From NCBI RefSeq assembly GCF_005503445.1, contig NZ_SCOH01000025.1, positions 1-64,000 of the forward strand: DNA of 64,000 bases. Direction: 5' to 3'. How positions within the stretch are numbered: position 1 is the first letter of the stretch; each line of letters starts with the position of its first letter. This stretch comes from Chitinivorax sp. B. GTDB lineage: Bacteria; Pseudomonadota; Gammaproteobacteria; Burkholderiales; SCOH01. Below the pieces are notes generated by a model that saw only the letters and a program-made list of their open reading frames with translations, ran no database searches and was not told the DNA's origin. Position numbers and translations under genes: made by a program. Shown here piece after piece: positions 54,862-64,000 of the stretch.

Positions 54862-55590
54862 ATGAAATCAAACATGCCGCGCAAATTGCCACTTTATCAG
54901 CAGATCAAAGGTTTACTGATAGAGGCATTGGAGTCAGGTGAGTGGTTACATGATGACATGCTGCCAAGCGAGTTTGAGTTGGCAGATCGCTTCGGTGTCA
55001 GTCAGGGAACTGTCCGAAAAGCACTGAACGAGCTAGTGGCAGAGCGCGTGTTGTACCGGCGCCAAGGGAAGGGGACATTTGTTTCTGTCTATCAGGATGA
55101 ATGGGAGCGGACCGGATTCGTGTTGCCTGGGTTTGGCGGCAAGGTGCTGGTTGAACAAGTCTCGGCTGAATTGCTGACTTGCATGCGCGCGAATGCGAGT
55201 GAAGAGGTGGCAATGGCGTTGGGGCTTCGTCGGGGTGCGCCGGTCATATTTGTCAAAAGGTTGCTGCGCTTGGGTGGTCAGGTGATGGCTATGGATGATG
55301 TGGTGTTGCCTGCCGAGCTGTTTGACGGTTTGGATAGCCGCAAGATTCGGCAGGCCGGCGGTGCTTTGTATGAGCTTTATCATCGTGTATTTGGCGTCCG
55401 GGTAGTGGGCACGGCAGAGCAGGTTCGTGCTGAATCGGCAACTGCAGATGAGGCGCGGTTGATGGGGGTGGAGCGTGGTTCACCGTTGTTATGTGTTACC
55501 CGTGTGGCGTACGCGGCCGAACGCCGCCCCGTTGAGTGGCGCAGGAGTTGGATGAGTACGAATAAATATGCTTATGGAAGCGGGAGTTAG
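54862..55590 (+). CDS. GntR/HutC-family transcriptional regulator
   Basis: 242 residues (ATG at 54874 also possible; no good ribosome site). The winged helix is at about residues 8-72: PLYQQIKGLLIEALESGEWL, LPSEFELADRFGVSQGTVRK, RRQGKGTFVS. The C-terminal UTRA effector domain follows (FVKRLLRLGGQVMAMDDVVL). Between mdh and sdhC, and a regular neighbour of sdh genes in betaproteobacteria, it probably controls TCA genes in response to a metabolite. Effector unknown. Confidence 0.87.
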   Translation: MKSNMPRKLPLYQQIKGLLIEALESGEWLHDDMLPSEFELADRFGVSQGTVRKALNELVAERVLYRRQGKGTFVSVYQDEWERTGFVLPGFGGKVLVEQVSAELLTCMRANASEEVAMALGLRRGAPVIFVKRLLRLGGQVMAMDDVVLPAELFDGLDSRKIRQAGGALYELYHRVFGVRVVGTAEQVRAESATADEARLMGVERGSPLLCVTRVAYAAERRPVEWRRSWMSTNKYAYGSGS

Positions 55591-55824
55591 CAATCTCTAT
55601 TGATGCGGTGCATCAAATATTGCCGTCTGCCGGGTGAATGGGGATGGCGTTTTTTGCTAAACTTGCATAGTTTGGCCTTAATGCAGGTTGCTTTTGTTGG
55701 TTGTTTTTGCTTCAAAGGCGAATGACATTGGGGCAGGCAACGGTGCAGTGTCGCTCCGGCACCGCCGTTACTTAAGAGGGAAGCTCGGTTCGCATCTTGC
55801 GTGCCGTTGAAAAGGGAATCAACG

Positions 55825-56199
55825 ATGCAAAAACAAAGACCCAAGCACCTCGATCTACCGAAGATCAGGCTGCCAATCCCGGGGATCGTGTCGATTTTGC
55901 ACCGCATCAGTGGTGCAGCCATGTTCCTTGCCATTCCATTTGTCATCTGCCTGTTTCAGGGTTCGCTAAGTTCGGCGGATCAGTTTGAAGCTTACAAAGC
56001 TGCAGTGGCTCACCCATTGATCAAAATCATGTTGATCGGTCTGTTGTGGGCTTTCATTCATCATGCCTGTGCTGGCGTACGTTTCCTGTTGCTGGATATG
56101 CACAAGGGAACGGAGCTGCACACCGCACGTAATACAGCCAAGACGGTGATTGGCATCAGCTTGGTGCTGACCGTGGTTGTGGGGGGCTTACTATGGTAA
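55825..56199 (+). CDS. sdhC: Succinate dehydrogenase cytochrome b556 subunit
   Basis: 124 residues from ATG 55825. Three hydrophobic helices; ILHRISGAAMFLAIPFVICL is the SdhC signature, and LLWAFIHHACAGVRFLLLD carries the heme-ligand His. Membrane anchor of complex II, binds ubiquinone with SdhD. Overlaps sdhD by 7 bases. Confidence 0.94.
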   Translation: MQKQRPKHLDLPKIRLPIPGIVSILHRISGAAMFLAIPFVICLFQGSLSSADQFEAYKAAVAHPLIKIMLIGLLWAFIHHACAGVRFLLLDMHKGTELHTARNTAKTVIGISLVLTVVVGGLLW

Positions 56200-56540
56200 A
56201 TCGTGTGGTGGTGGGGGCACATTACGGCCTGAAGGATTGGCTGGCACAACGCATTACTGCGGTATTGATGCTGGCGTATGTGGCGCTTTTGATCGTACTG
56301 CTGTTCTGTGCAAATGGTCAGGGCTATGACGGCTGGAAGGCCTTGTTCCAGCAGACTTGGGTACGCCTGTTTAGCACGGTCACCATGTTGGCATTGCTTT
56401 ACCATGCCTGGGTGGGTGTCCGCGATATCTGGATGGACTATGTCAAGCCTGTCAGTGTTCGTCTGACACTGCATGTGCTGACCATCCTGTGGCTGGTGGG
56501 CTGTTTTGTGTATTCCGTTAAAGTATTGTGGGGTGTGTAA
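56193..56540 (+). CDS. sdhD: Succinate dehydrogenase hydrophobic anchor subunit
   Basis: 115 residues. Begins MVNRVVVGAHYGLKDWLAQR, three helices; LALLYHAWVGVRDIWMDYV carries the second heme His. Pairs with SdhC. Stop shares one base with the sdhA start. Confidence 0.94.
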   Translation: MVNRVVVGAHYGLKDWLAQRITAVLMLAYVALLIVLLFCANGQGYDGWKALFQQTWVRLFSTVTMLALLYHAWVGVRDIWMDYVKPVSVRLTLHVLTILWLVGCFVYSVKVLWGV

Positions 56541-58306
56541 TGGCCGTCGCTATTCGTCAATTTGATGCAGTCATCGTTGGCGGTGGTGGTGCTGGCCTGC
56601 GCGCCGCGCTGCAACTGTCTGAGGCCGGTCTGAAGACCGTTGTCTTGTCCAAGGTATTCCCTACTCGCTCCCATACCGTTGCTGCACAAGGTGGTATCTC
56701 TGCCGCTTTGGGTAACGTGCAGGAGGATAAATGGGAATGGCACATGTACGACACCGTGAAAGGATCGGACTGGCTGGGTGACCAAGATGCCATCGAATTC
56801 ATGACCCGTAATGCGATTGACGCGGTCATTGAGCTGGAACACTTCGGCATGCCGTTTGATCGTGTTGATTCCGGCCGAATTTATCAGCGCCCGTTCGGTG
56901 GTCATACCGCCAATTTTGGCAAGACCCCAGTTCAACGCGCCTGTGCTGCTGCTGACCGGACTGGTCATGCCATGTTGCATACCCTGTATCAACGTAACGT
57001 TCGTGCCAAGACACAGTTCTTTGTCGAGTGGATGGCATTGGATCTGATCCGCGACAGCGAAGGTGACGTGGTGGGGGTGACTGCGCTGGAAATGGAAACC
57101 GGCGAAATCATGATCCTGCATGCCAAGGCTGTGTTGTTTGCAACGGGTGGTGCGGGGCGAATCTTCGCGGCATCGACCAACGCATTCATCAACACTGGTG
57201 ATGGCTTGGGTATGGTTGCCCGTGCAGGCATCCCACTGGAAGACATGGAATTCTGGCAATTCCACCCAACCGGTGTGGCAGGTGCAGGTGTATTGATCAC
57301 TGAAGGTGTGCGCGGTGAAGGCGGTATTCTGTTGAATGCCAATGGTGAACGTTTCATGGAACGTTATGCGCCAAACCTGAAAGACTTGGCACCACGTGAC
57401 TTCGTTTCCCGCTGTATGGCACTGGAAGTGCTGGAAGGCCGTGGCGCCGGTAAGGAAAAAGACCACGTACTGCTGAAACTGGATCACCTGGGCCCGGACA
57501 TCATCAAGCAGCGTCTGCCTTCGATCCGTGAAATCGCGATCAAATTCGCTGGCGTCGATCCGATCAAAGAACCGATCCCCGTTATCCCGACTTGTCACTA
57601 CCAGATGGGTGGTATCCCAACCAATTATCTGGGTGAAGTGATTGTGCCAAAGGGTGAAAATCCGGAAGCGCGAGTTAATGGTTTCTATGCGGCAGGCGAG
57701 TGTGCATGTGCTTCAGTGCATGGTGCCAACCGCCTGGGTACCAATTCGTTGCTCGATCTGGTCGTATTTGGCAAATCAGCAGGCAATAGCATGGTCGACT
57801 TTATCCGTAAGGAGCGTTCAAGCCATAAGCCGTTGCCGGTAAACGCAGCGGACTTCAGTTTGTCGCGCGTAGCCCGTATTGATTCGCAGGTCGGTGGTGA
57901 AGAAGTCTCCTTCGTGCGTACTGAAATGCAAAAAGTAGTTCAGGCTCGCGCAGGCGTATTCCGTACCGACAAGAACTTGGGTCTTGGTGTGACAGAGATC
58001 AAGCAAGTGGCTGAACGTGCCAAGCGTACGCAGATCCAGGACAAGAGCAAAGTCTTCAACATGGCGCGTGTTGAAGCGCTGGAACTTGAGAATCTGATCG
58101 AGGTCGCAGTGGCTACCCTAGTATCGGCTGAAGCACGTAAGGAGTCCCGTGGTGCGCACGCACATGACGATTACCCTGAACGTGACGATGCCAACTGGAC
58201 GAAGCACACGCTGTACTACGCTGCGGATCGTAGCCTGACGTACAAGCCGGTGCACACGCAGCCATTGACAGTCGAGCACATTCCGCCGATCAAGCGGACG
58301 TTCTAA
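56540..58306 (+). CDS. sdhA: Succinate dehydrogenase flavoprotein subunit
   Basis: 588 residues from ATG 56540. FAD fold FDAVIVGGGGAGLRAALQLS, covalent-FAD His in PTRSHTVAAQGGISAALGN, substrate region FHPTGVAGAGVLITEGVRGE. It oxidises succinate to fumarate. The Arg and His of the active site sit in TCHYQMGGIPTN. Confidence 0.97.
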   Translation: MAVAIRQFDAVIVGGGGAGLRAALQLSEAGLKTVVLSKVFPTRSHTVAAQGGISAALGNVQEDKWEWHMYDTVKGSDWLGDQDAIEFMTRNAIDAVIELEHFGMPFDRVDSGRIYQRPFGGHTANFGKTPVQRACAAADRTGHAMLHTLYQRNVRAKTQFFVEWMALDLIRDSEGDVVGVTALEMETGEIMILHAKAVLFATGGAGRIFAASTNAFINTGDGLGMVARAGIPLEDMEFWQFHPTGVAGAGVLITEGVRGEGGILLNANGERFMERYAPNLKDLAPRDFVSRCMALEVLEGRGAGKEKDHVLLKLDHLGPDIIKQRLPSIREIAIKFAGVDPIKEPIPVIPTCHYQMGGIPTNYLGEVIVPKGENPEARVNGFYAAGECACASVHGANRLGTNSLLDLVVFGKSAGNSMVDFIRKERSSHKPLPVNAADFSLSRVARIDSQVGGEEVSFVRTEMQKVVQARAGVFRTDKNLGLGVTEIKQVAERAKRTQIQDKSKVFNMARVEALELENLIEVAVATLVSAEARKESRGAHAHDDYPERDDANWTKHTLYYAADRSLTYKPVHTQPLTVEHIPPIKRTF

Positions 58307-58327
58307 TCGGTTCGGAAGGATAGCAAG

Positions 58328-59029
58328 ATGAAAGTCAAATTCAGCATTTACCGTTACAATCCAGATGTCGATGCCAAGCCATATATGCAGGACTATGACA
58401 TTGATCTGGAGCCTTCCGACAAGAAGTTGCTCGATGCGTTAATGCGCCTGAGAAATGTCGATGATACGCTAAGTTTCCGCCGTTCATGCCGCGAAGGTGT
58501 GTGTGGTTCTGATGCAATGAACATCAACGGCAAGAATGGCCTGGCTTGTATTACCGATGTGGCTACATTGAAGCAACCGATTGAGTTGCGTCCGTTGCCG
58601 GGTATGCCGGTCATCCGCGACCTGATCGTGGACATGACCCAATTCTTTAATCAATACAATTCGATCAAACCTTACGTACAAAACGACGAACCGGCTCCGC
58701 AGCGCGAACGCCTCCAGTCGCCAGAAGAACGTAAGGAGCTGGATGGCCTGTACGAGTGTATCTTGTGCGCGTGCTGTTCGACCTCATGCCCGTCGTTCTG
58801 GTGGAATCCGGACAAGTTTGTTGGCCCGGCTGGCCTGCTTGCGGCGTATCGCTTCATTGCCGATACACGTGATCGAGCAACCGCGGAGCGTCTCGACAAC
58901 CTGGAAGATCCATATCGCCTGTTCCGCTGTCATACCATCATGAACTGCGTGGATGTTTGCCCGAAAGAGCTGAATCCGACACGCGCGATCGGCAAGATCA
59001 AGGAATTGATGGTGAAGCGTGCAGTGTAA
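58328..59029 (+). CDS. sdhB: Succinate dehydrogenase iron-sulfur subunit
   Basis: 233 residues. 2Fe-2S motif SCREGVCGSDAMNINGKNGL; 4Fe-4S and 3Fe-4S motifs in CILCACCSTSCPSFWWN and CHTIMNCVDVCPKELNPTRA. Carries electrons from FAD to quinone. Confidence 0.97.
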   Translation: MKVKFSIYRYNPDVDAKPYMQDYDIDLEPSDKKLLDALMRLRNVDDTLSFRRSCREGVCGSDAMNINGKNGLACITDVATLKQPIELRPLPGMPVIRDLIVDMTQFFNQYNSIKPYVQNDEPAPQRERLQSPEERKELDGLYECILCACCSTSCPSFWWNPDKFVGPAGLLAAYRFIADTRDRATAERLDNLEDPYRLFRCHTIMNCVDVCPKELNPTRAIGKIKELMVKRAV

Positions 59030-59041
59030 ACGGGCCGATCA

Positions 59042-59275
59042 ATGAGCGATATGGATCGTATCCGTTGGCGTTCACGGCGGGGATTGCTGGAGCTGGATCT
59101 GATGCTGGAGAAGTTTATGGCTCGGTGGCTGGACAGGCTATCCCCAGAGGAATTGGAGTCCTACAAGGATCTCCTGTTTCTACCGGATAACGATTTGCTG
59201 GATATGGCAAATGGTATCACCGACCACCCGGATGAGCGCTTGCAGGCAATTCTCCAAAAAATCAGAGATTGCTGA
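59042..59275 (+). CDS. sdhE: SdhE flavinylation factor
   Basis: 77 residues. The RGxxE motif appears as WRSRRGLLELDLMLEKFMAR. SdhE promotes covalent FAD attachment to SdhA. It starts 12 bases after sdhB. Confidence 0.93.
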   Translation: MSDMDRIRWRSRRGLLELDLMLEKFMARWLDRLSPEELESYKDLLFLPDNDLLDMANGITDHPDERLQAILQKIRDC

Positions 59276-59333
59276 AATTGAACAACAGGTGCTGACATCA
59301 GACCGGCACTATAACTAACAATACACTCGATTC

Positions 59334-59354
59334 ACCGGGCGCTTGCGACCCGGT
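59334..59354 (+). other. Hairpin in the gltA leader
   Basis: ACCGGG, nine bases, CCCGGT; no T-run. A stem in the untranslated leader of gltA. Confidence 0.3.
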
Positions 59355-59382
59355 TGACAGGACACTCTCTTAGGAGCTCCAG

Positions 59383-60672
59383 ATGGAAAACCGCAAAATC
59401 ACGCTGACCTACAACGACGGAAAAGACACGCAAGAGTTTCCGGTGCTGCCAGGCACATTGGGTCCGGACGTTGTTGATATCCGTGCTTTCTCCAAAACCG
59501 GCATGTTCACGTTTGACCCCGGCTTTTTGGCGACCGCTGCATGTGAATCCCAGATCACCTTCATTGATGGTGATCTTGGGCAGCTTTACTACCGCGGTTA
59601 CCCAATTGAGCAATTGGCAGAGCACAGTGATTACCTCGAAAGCTGCTACCTACTGCTGAATGGCGAATTGCCTACCGCCAAGCAGAAGGAAGACTTCGAT
59701 TACATGGTGCTGCGTCATACCATGTTGCACGACCAGATTCACAATTTCTTCCGTGGTTTCCGTCGCGACGCACACCCGATGGCGGTGATGGTAGGGGTAG
59801 TGGGGGCGTTGTCCGCGTTCTACCATGATTCGCTGGACATCAACGATCCGCACCACCGCGAAGTATCGGCTTTCCGACTGATCGCCAAGGTGCCGACCAT
59901 TGCTGCACAAGCTTACCGCTACAGCAAAGGCTTGCCGTTCTCTTATCCGAAAGCGGGCCTGAGCTATGCGGAAAACTTCCTGCACATGATGTTCTCCACG
60001 CCGGTGTCTGAGTACAAGGTAAATCCGGTGCTGGCCAAGGCGTTGGATCGTATCTTCATCCTGCATGCCGATCACGAACAGAATGCGTCTACATCGACGG
60101 TACGTCTGGCAGGTTCGTCAGGTGCCAACCCGTTTGCATGTATTGCTGCTGGTATCGCTTGCCTGTGGGGTCCGTCGCATGGTGGTGCGAACGAAGCGGT
60201 TCTGAAAATGCTGGACGAAATCGGCTCGGTCGAAAACGTGCCTGCATTCATGGAAGGCGTGAAGAACAAGACCCACAAGCTGATGGGCTTTGGTCACCGC
60301 GTTTACAAGAACATGGACCCACGCGCCAAGATCATGAAGCAGACTTGTGACGAAGTGCTGGCCGAATTGGGTCTGCACAACGATCCGAAGTTCAAGCTGG
60401 CGATGGAATTGGAAAAGATTGCGTTGGAAGATCCATACTTCATCGAACGCAAGCTGTACCCGAACGTCGATTTCTACTCCGGTATCGTGCTGTCCGCAAT
60501 CGGTATTCCGGTTGCCATGTTCACGCCGATCTTCGCATTGGCGCGTACTGTTGGTTGGATTGCACACTGGAGCGAGATGATTTCCGATCCGGGCATGAAG
60601 ATTGGTCGTCCGCGCCAGTTGTACACCGGCGCACAGCGCCGCGATTACGTGCAGCTCGACGCACGTAAGTAA
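59383..60672 (+). CDS. gltA: Citrate synthase
   Basis: 429 residues, type II citrate synthase length. Starts with the N-terminal domain [20 protein letters not shown]; catalytic His in [13 protein letters not shown] and [30 protein letters not shown]-like [20 protein letters not shown] carries the catalytic Asp region. Condenses oxaloacetate and acetyl-CoA. AGGAG lies upstream. Confidence 0.96.
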   Translation: MENRKITLTYNDGKDTQEFPVLPGTLGPDVVDIRAFSKTGMFTFDPGFLATAACESQITFIDGDLGQLYYRGYPIEQLAEHSDYLESCYLLLNGELPTAKQKEDFDYMVLRHTMLHDQIHNFFRGFRRDAHPMAVMVGVVGALSAFYHDSLDINDPHHREVSAFRLIAKVPTIAAQAYRYSKGLPFSYPKAGLSYAENFLHMMFSTPVSEYKVNPVLAKALDRIFILHADHEQNASTSTVRLAGSSGANPFACIAAGIACLWGPSHGGANEAVLKMLDEIGSVENVPAFMEGVKNKTHKLMGFGHRVYKNMDPRAKIMKQTCDEVLAELGLHNDPKFKLAMELEKIALEDPYFIERKLYPNVDFYSGIVLSAIGIPVAMFTPIFALARTVGWIAHWSEMISDPGMKIGRPRQLYTGAQRRDYVQLDARK

Positions 60673-60682
60673 TACCTGTTTT

Positions 60683-60704
60683 GGGGCCGGTCAATGCCGG
60701 CCCC
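60683..60704 (+). terminator. GC-rich hairpin between gltA and sucA
   Basis: GGGGCCGG, six bases (TCAATG), CCGGCCCC, 10 bases after the gltA stop. No T-run, so either Rho-dependent end or RNA-stabilising stem. Confidence 0.5.
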
Positions 60705-60876
60705 GACAGCACATGCGTAGTCACGAGATGGCACCTTGCTTCCGTCAAGGCGGAAGTGTCTTGTTATGCCTGATTGGGGCAGGGTGGCTCTCGTCCTCTG
60801 ACTGTAATGATAACGGAGGGCACATGTAGCTGTTTGTTGAAATAACCACTGATAAGCCTTTAAGGGGGCAACCGCC

Positions 60877-63711
60877 ATGATGAAAACCATGATGAGCAAT
60901 TCCTACCTGTTTGGGGGGAATGCACCATTTGTTGAAGAGTTGTATGAGTTATATCTGGCAGACCCCGGGGCGGTGACACCGGAATGGCGTGATTATTTCG
61001 ACAAACTGCAACAGTTGCCGGGCGCGACCGATCGCGATATCCCGCACCTGCCGATCCAGCAGTCTTTCGTACAGCTAACCAAGACCCCGCGTTATGCATC
61101 GCAGCAAAGCGTTGCGACCCAGCAGGAAATCACCCAAAAGCAAGTCAAGGTACTGCGTTTGATCAGTGCTTACCGCATTCTCGGTAACCGTCACGCTTTC
61201 TTGGATCCACTGAAGCGCTCCGACACCGCGACTATCCCTGAGCTGGACCCGGCGACACATGATCTTACTGCTGAAGACATGGCGGTCACATTCAATACTG
61301 GCTCACTGCATGGTATTGCCAAGCAAGCGCCATTGTCCGAAATCGTGAATGCATTGAAGCAGACCTACTGTGGCAGCATTGGTCTGGAATACATGCACAT
61401 CATCGACTCCGAACAGAAGTACTGGATTCAGGAGCGTTTCGAAGGTGCGCGTTCCCGTCCGGAATTCGCGCCCAGTAAGAAAAAGCGCATTCTGAACAAG
61501 ATTACTGCCGCAGAAACCCTGGAAAAATACCTGCATACCCGTTATGTCGGTCAGAAGCGCTTCTCGCTGGAAGGTGGCGAAAGCATGATTGCAGGTATGG
61601 ATGAGCTGATCCAGCGCGCAGGTGAGAAGGGCGTGCAGGAAATGGTTGTCGGCATGGCGCACCGTGGTCGCTTGAACGTCCTCGTAAACACGCTGGGCAA
61701 GCTGCCGCGTGATCTGTTCTCCGAATTCGAAGGTAAATACAACGACGAACTGGCGTCGGGTGACGTGAAGTACCACATGGGCTTCTCCAGCGATATCCCA
61801 ACACCAGGTGGTCCAATCCACGTATCGTTGGCATTCAATCCATCACATCTGGAAATCGTCAACCCAGTGGTGGAAGGTTCGGTGCGTGCACGTCAACAAC
61901 GTCGTAGCGACCGTACTGGCGATCAGGTAATGCCAGTATTGCTGCATGGCGATGCTGCTTTTGCAGGTCAAGGCGTGGTGATGGAAACACTGGCATTGTC
62001 CCAGACCCGTGGTTACGGTACTGGCGGTACAGTCCATTTCGTCATCAACAACCAGATCGGCTTCACGACTTCCGATCCGCGCGACAGCCGTTCCACTTTG
62101 TACTGTACGGACATCGCGAAGATGGTCGATGCACCGATCTTCCATGTAAATGGCGATGATCCGGAAGCAGTGGTATTCGTGGTTCAGGCGGCATTGGATT
62201 TCCGTCAGCAGTTCCACAAAGATGTCGTGATCGACATGGTGTGCTTCCGTAAGTTGGGCCATAACGAAGCGGATGATCCGTTCGTGACCCAGCCGATGAT
62301 GTACAAGAAGATCCAAAAGCACCCGGGTACCCGAAAGCTATATGCAGACAAGCTGTTGGCTGAAGGTGTGATCAAGGGTGATGAGCCGGATGGCATGATC
62401 AAGGCTTATCGTGATGCCTTGGATCGTGGTGAGCATGTTGAGCAAACCACGCTGTCTGACTACCAGCGTAGCTTTGCGATTGATTTCAGCGCGTTCAAGG
62501 GTACGCACTGGGCACATCCAGTGGACACCACTGTGCCGCAAGGTGATTTGAAGCGCTTGTCCGAAAAAGTGACCTCGATTCCGGAAGACTTCAAGCTGCA
62601 TCCTGGTGTCGAAAAGAATGTGATCGAAGCGCGCCGCAAAATGGGTCGTGGCGAGGCCCCGCTGGACTTCGGTATGGCAGAAACCCTGGCTTACGCTTCG
62701 TTGCTGGAGAGTGGCTATAGCGTACGCTTGTCCGGTCAGGACTGCGGTCGCGGCACCTTTACCCATCGTCATGCCGTGTTGCACGATCAAAACCGTGAGC
62801 GTTGGGATCAGGGCGTATATGTTCCGCTGCGCAACCTGTCTGAAAAGCAAGCCAACTTCCTGGTGATCGACTCGATCCTGTCCGAAGAAGCGGTATTGGG
62901 CTTCGAATACGGTTACGCATCAGCTGAGCCGAATGAATTGGTGATCTGGGAAGCACAATTCGGTGACTTCGCCAACGGCGCACAAGTAGTAATCGACCAA
63001 TTCATCAGCTCAGGCGAAACCAAGTGGGGCCGTTATTGTGGCCTGGTGATGAGCCTGCCGCACGGTTACGATGGCCAAGGTCCTGAGCACTCGTCCTGCC
63101 GCGTTGAGCGTTATCTGCAACTGTGTGCCGAGCACAACATGCAAGTGGTGATGCCAACGACCGCGGCTCAGTGGTTCCACGTGCTGCGTCGCCAGATGCT
63201 GCGCCCCTATCGGAAACCCCTGATTGTGCCGCTGTCCAAGCGCCTGTTAAAAGCCAAGGAAGCAATGTCGGATCTATCCGAGCTGTATGCCAGTGCTTTC
63301 AAGCCTGTTATCGGTGAAGTGGATTCGGCAATCGATGCGAAGAAGGTCAAGCGTGTTGTGGTGTGCTCGGGTCAGGTTTACTACGATCTGGTCAATGCCC
63401 GTAAGGAGCGCAAGGTCAGCGACGTGGCGATTGTTCGTCTGGAACAGCTGTATCCATTTCCGACCGATAACTTTGCAGAAGAACTGGCCAAGTTCTCCGC
63501 GGCCAAGGAAATCGTATGGGTTCAGGAAGAGCCGCGTAACCAAGGTGCATGGTTGTCGATCCGCCATCGTCTGGAAGCTGCATTGAGCCCGAAACAGACT
63601 CTGTCGTTCGCTGGTCGTCCTTCCAGTGCATCGCCTGCTGTGGGTTACATGAGCAAGCACGTTGCACAGTTGAAGGCCTTCCTTGAAGAAGCGATTGTGA
63701 TCAAGAAGTAA
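60877..63711 (+). CDS. sucA: 2-oxoglutarate dehydrogenase E1 component
   Basis: 944 residues (ATG 60880 is an alternative). N terminus FGGNAPFVEELYELYLADPG. The thiamine-diphosphate domain has MAHRGRLNVLVNTLGK, HGDAAFAGQGVVMETLALSQ and FVINNQIGFTTSDPRDSRS. Decarboxylates 2-oxoglutarate and passes the succinyl group to SucB. AAGGGGG lies 8 bases upstream. Confidence 0.97.
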   Translation: MMKTMMSNSYLFGGNAPFVEELYELYLADPGAVTPEWRDYFDKLQQLPGATDRDIPHLPIQQSFVQLTKTPRYASQQSVATQQEITQKQVKVLRLISAYRILGNRHAFLDPLKRSDTATIPELDPATHDLTAEDMAVTFNTGSLHGIAKQAPLSEIVNALKQTYCGSIGLEYMHIIDSEQKYWIQERFEGARSRPEFAPSKKKRILNKITAAETLEKYLHTRYVGQKRFSLEGGESMIAGMDELIQRAGEKGVQEMVVGMAHRGRLNVLVNTLGKLPRDLFSEFEGKYNDELASGDVKYHMGFSSDIPTPGGPIHVSLAFNPSHLEIVNPVVEGSVRARQQRRSDRTGDQVMPVLLHGDAAFAGQGVVMETLALSQTRGYGTGGTVHFVINNQIGFTTSDPRDSRSTLYCTDIAKMVDAPIFHVNGDDPEAVVFVVQAALDFRQQFHKDVVIDMVCFRKLGHNEADDPFVTQPMMYKKIQKHPGTRKLYADKLLAEGVIKGDEPDGMIKAYRDALDRGEHVEQTTLSDYQRSFAIDFSAFKGTHWAHPVDTTVPQGDLKRLSEKVTSIPEDFKLHPGVEKNVIEARRKMGRGEAPLDFGMAETLAYASLLESGYSVRLSGQDCGRGTFTHRHAVLHDQNRERWDQGVYVPLRNLSEKQANFLVIDSILSEEAVLGFEYGYASAEPNELVIWEAQFGDFANGAQVVIDQFISSGETKWGRYCGLVMSLPHGYDGQGPEHSSCRVERYLQLCAEHNMQVVMPTTAAQWFHVLRRQMLRPYRKPLIVPLSKRLLKAKEAMSDLSELYASAFKPVIGEVDSAIDAKKVKRVVVCSGQVYYDLVNARKERKVSDVAIVRLEQLYPFPTDNFAEELAKFSAAKEIVWVQEEPRNQGAWLSIRHRLEAALSPKQTLSFAGRPSSASPAVGYMSKHVAQLKAFLEEAIVIKK

Positions 63712-63729
63712 TCCACCAAATGGTTGAGG

Positions 63730-63750
63730 CGGGCAATCCTGGATTGCCCG
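63730..63750 (+). other. Hairpin between sucA and sucB
   Basis: CGGGCAAT, five bases, ATTGCCCG; no T-run. Probably an RNA-stabilising stem in the operon. Confidence 0.4.
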
Positions 63751-63778
63751 TTGCAAGAAACAAAAATCGGAGAAAACG

Positions 63779-64000
63779 ATGCTGATTGAAGTGAAAGTTC
63801 CGCAATTGCCGGAATCCGTTGCAGAAGCCGTACTGGTTGCCTGGCATAAGAAGGAAGGCGAATACGTTGAGCGTGACGAAAACCTGATCGACTTGGAAAC
63901 CGACAAGGTTGTGTTGGAGTTGCCGGCACCGCAAGCGGGTGTGTTGGTCAAGATCGTTAAGCAAGGCGGCGAAACCGCAGTCAGCAATGAAATCATTGCG
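63779..64000 (+). CDS. sucB: 2-oxoglutarate dehydrogenase E2 component, 5' end only
   Basis: First 74 codons, cut by the window edge. MLIEVKVPQLPESVAEAVLV starts the lipoyl domain; the lipoylated Lys is in IDLETDKVVLELPAP. Dihydrolipoyllysine succinyltransferase; GGAG lies 6 bases upstream. Confidence 0.95.
   Translation, partial: MLIEVKVPQLPESVAEAVLVAWHKKEGEYVERDENLIDLETDKVVLELPAPQAGVLVKIVKQGGETAVSNEIIA

Noticed and set aside
56438-57598. 386-residue open frame antisense to sdhA
   Set aside because: Fully opposite a certain gene; low-complexity translation with no ribosome site. A codon-bias shadow.

Overview
The window is a chromosomal segment of a betaproteobacterium. The mdh / GntR regulator / sdhCDAB-sdhE-gltA-sucA-sucB order, a monofunctional RelA, a phasin and the type VI secretion gene order fit Burkholderiales or Neisseriales (Chromobacterium- or Chitinivorax-like). 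The genus is inference and was not tested. Coding density is high. There are no insertion sequences, prophage genes, CRISPR arrays, tRNA or rRNA genes that I can recognise. One structural RNA is clear, the 4.5S SRP RNA.

Layout. 1-3761: a FecR-domain exported protein (cut by the window start), a TPR plus outer-membrane-barrel protein and a small DUF4430-like protein. 4112-4609: a two-helix membrane protein behind two tandem LexA-type boxes. 4777-20852: a polyamine uptake and catabolism locus. It holds the potFGHI transporter, argS, puuB, an agmatinase-family gene, a putrescine:pyruvate-type aminotransferase, puuA, puuD and ald on the minus strand. A PuuR-like regulator and puuC lie on the plus strand. 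Together these encode import, both the gamma-glutamyl and the transaminase routes of putrescine breakdown, and recycling of alanine to pyruvate. 20991-21818: an orphan solute-binding protein.

21979-36351: a type VI secretion cluster with tssJ-K-L in one direction, diverging from a TPR lipoprotein gene, tssB, tssC, hcp, tssE, tssF, tssG, clpV, an unknown gene and tssA. tssM, vgrG and PAAR genes are absent from the window. tssC carries a run of ten G residues that could act as a phase-variation switch. Next to it are a CsgG-like lipoprotein and a Ser/Thr kinase-HDOD-GAF fusion.

39928-53423 is a mixed region. It contains a phasin with a recognisable promoter and operator, relA, an HDOD-mobB-moeA operon, an EamA transporter, a thioesterase/TerB/MoxR/deoxyinosine glycosylase operon, a universal stress protein, a radical SAM protein, an HTH protein, ffs and an MBL-fold hydrolase. 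53572-64000 holds TCA-cycle genes: mdh, a divergent GntR regulator, then sdhC-D-A-B-E, gltA, sucA and the start of sucB.

The most notable observations are the G10 tract in tssC, the tandem LexA boxes in front of an unrecognised membrane protein, the kinase-HDOD-GAF fusion beside the secretion cluster, and the tandem palindromes between ald and puuR.
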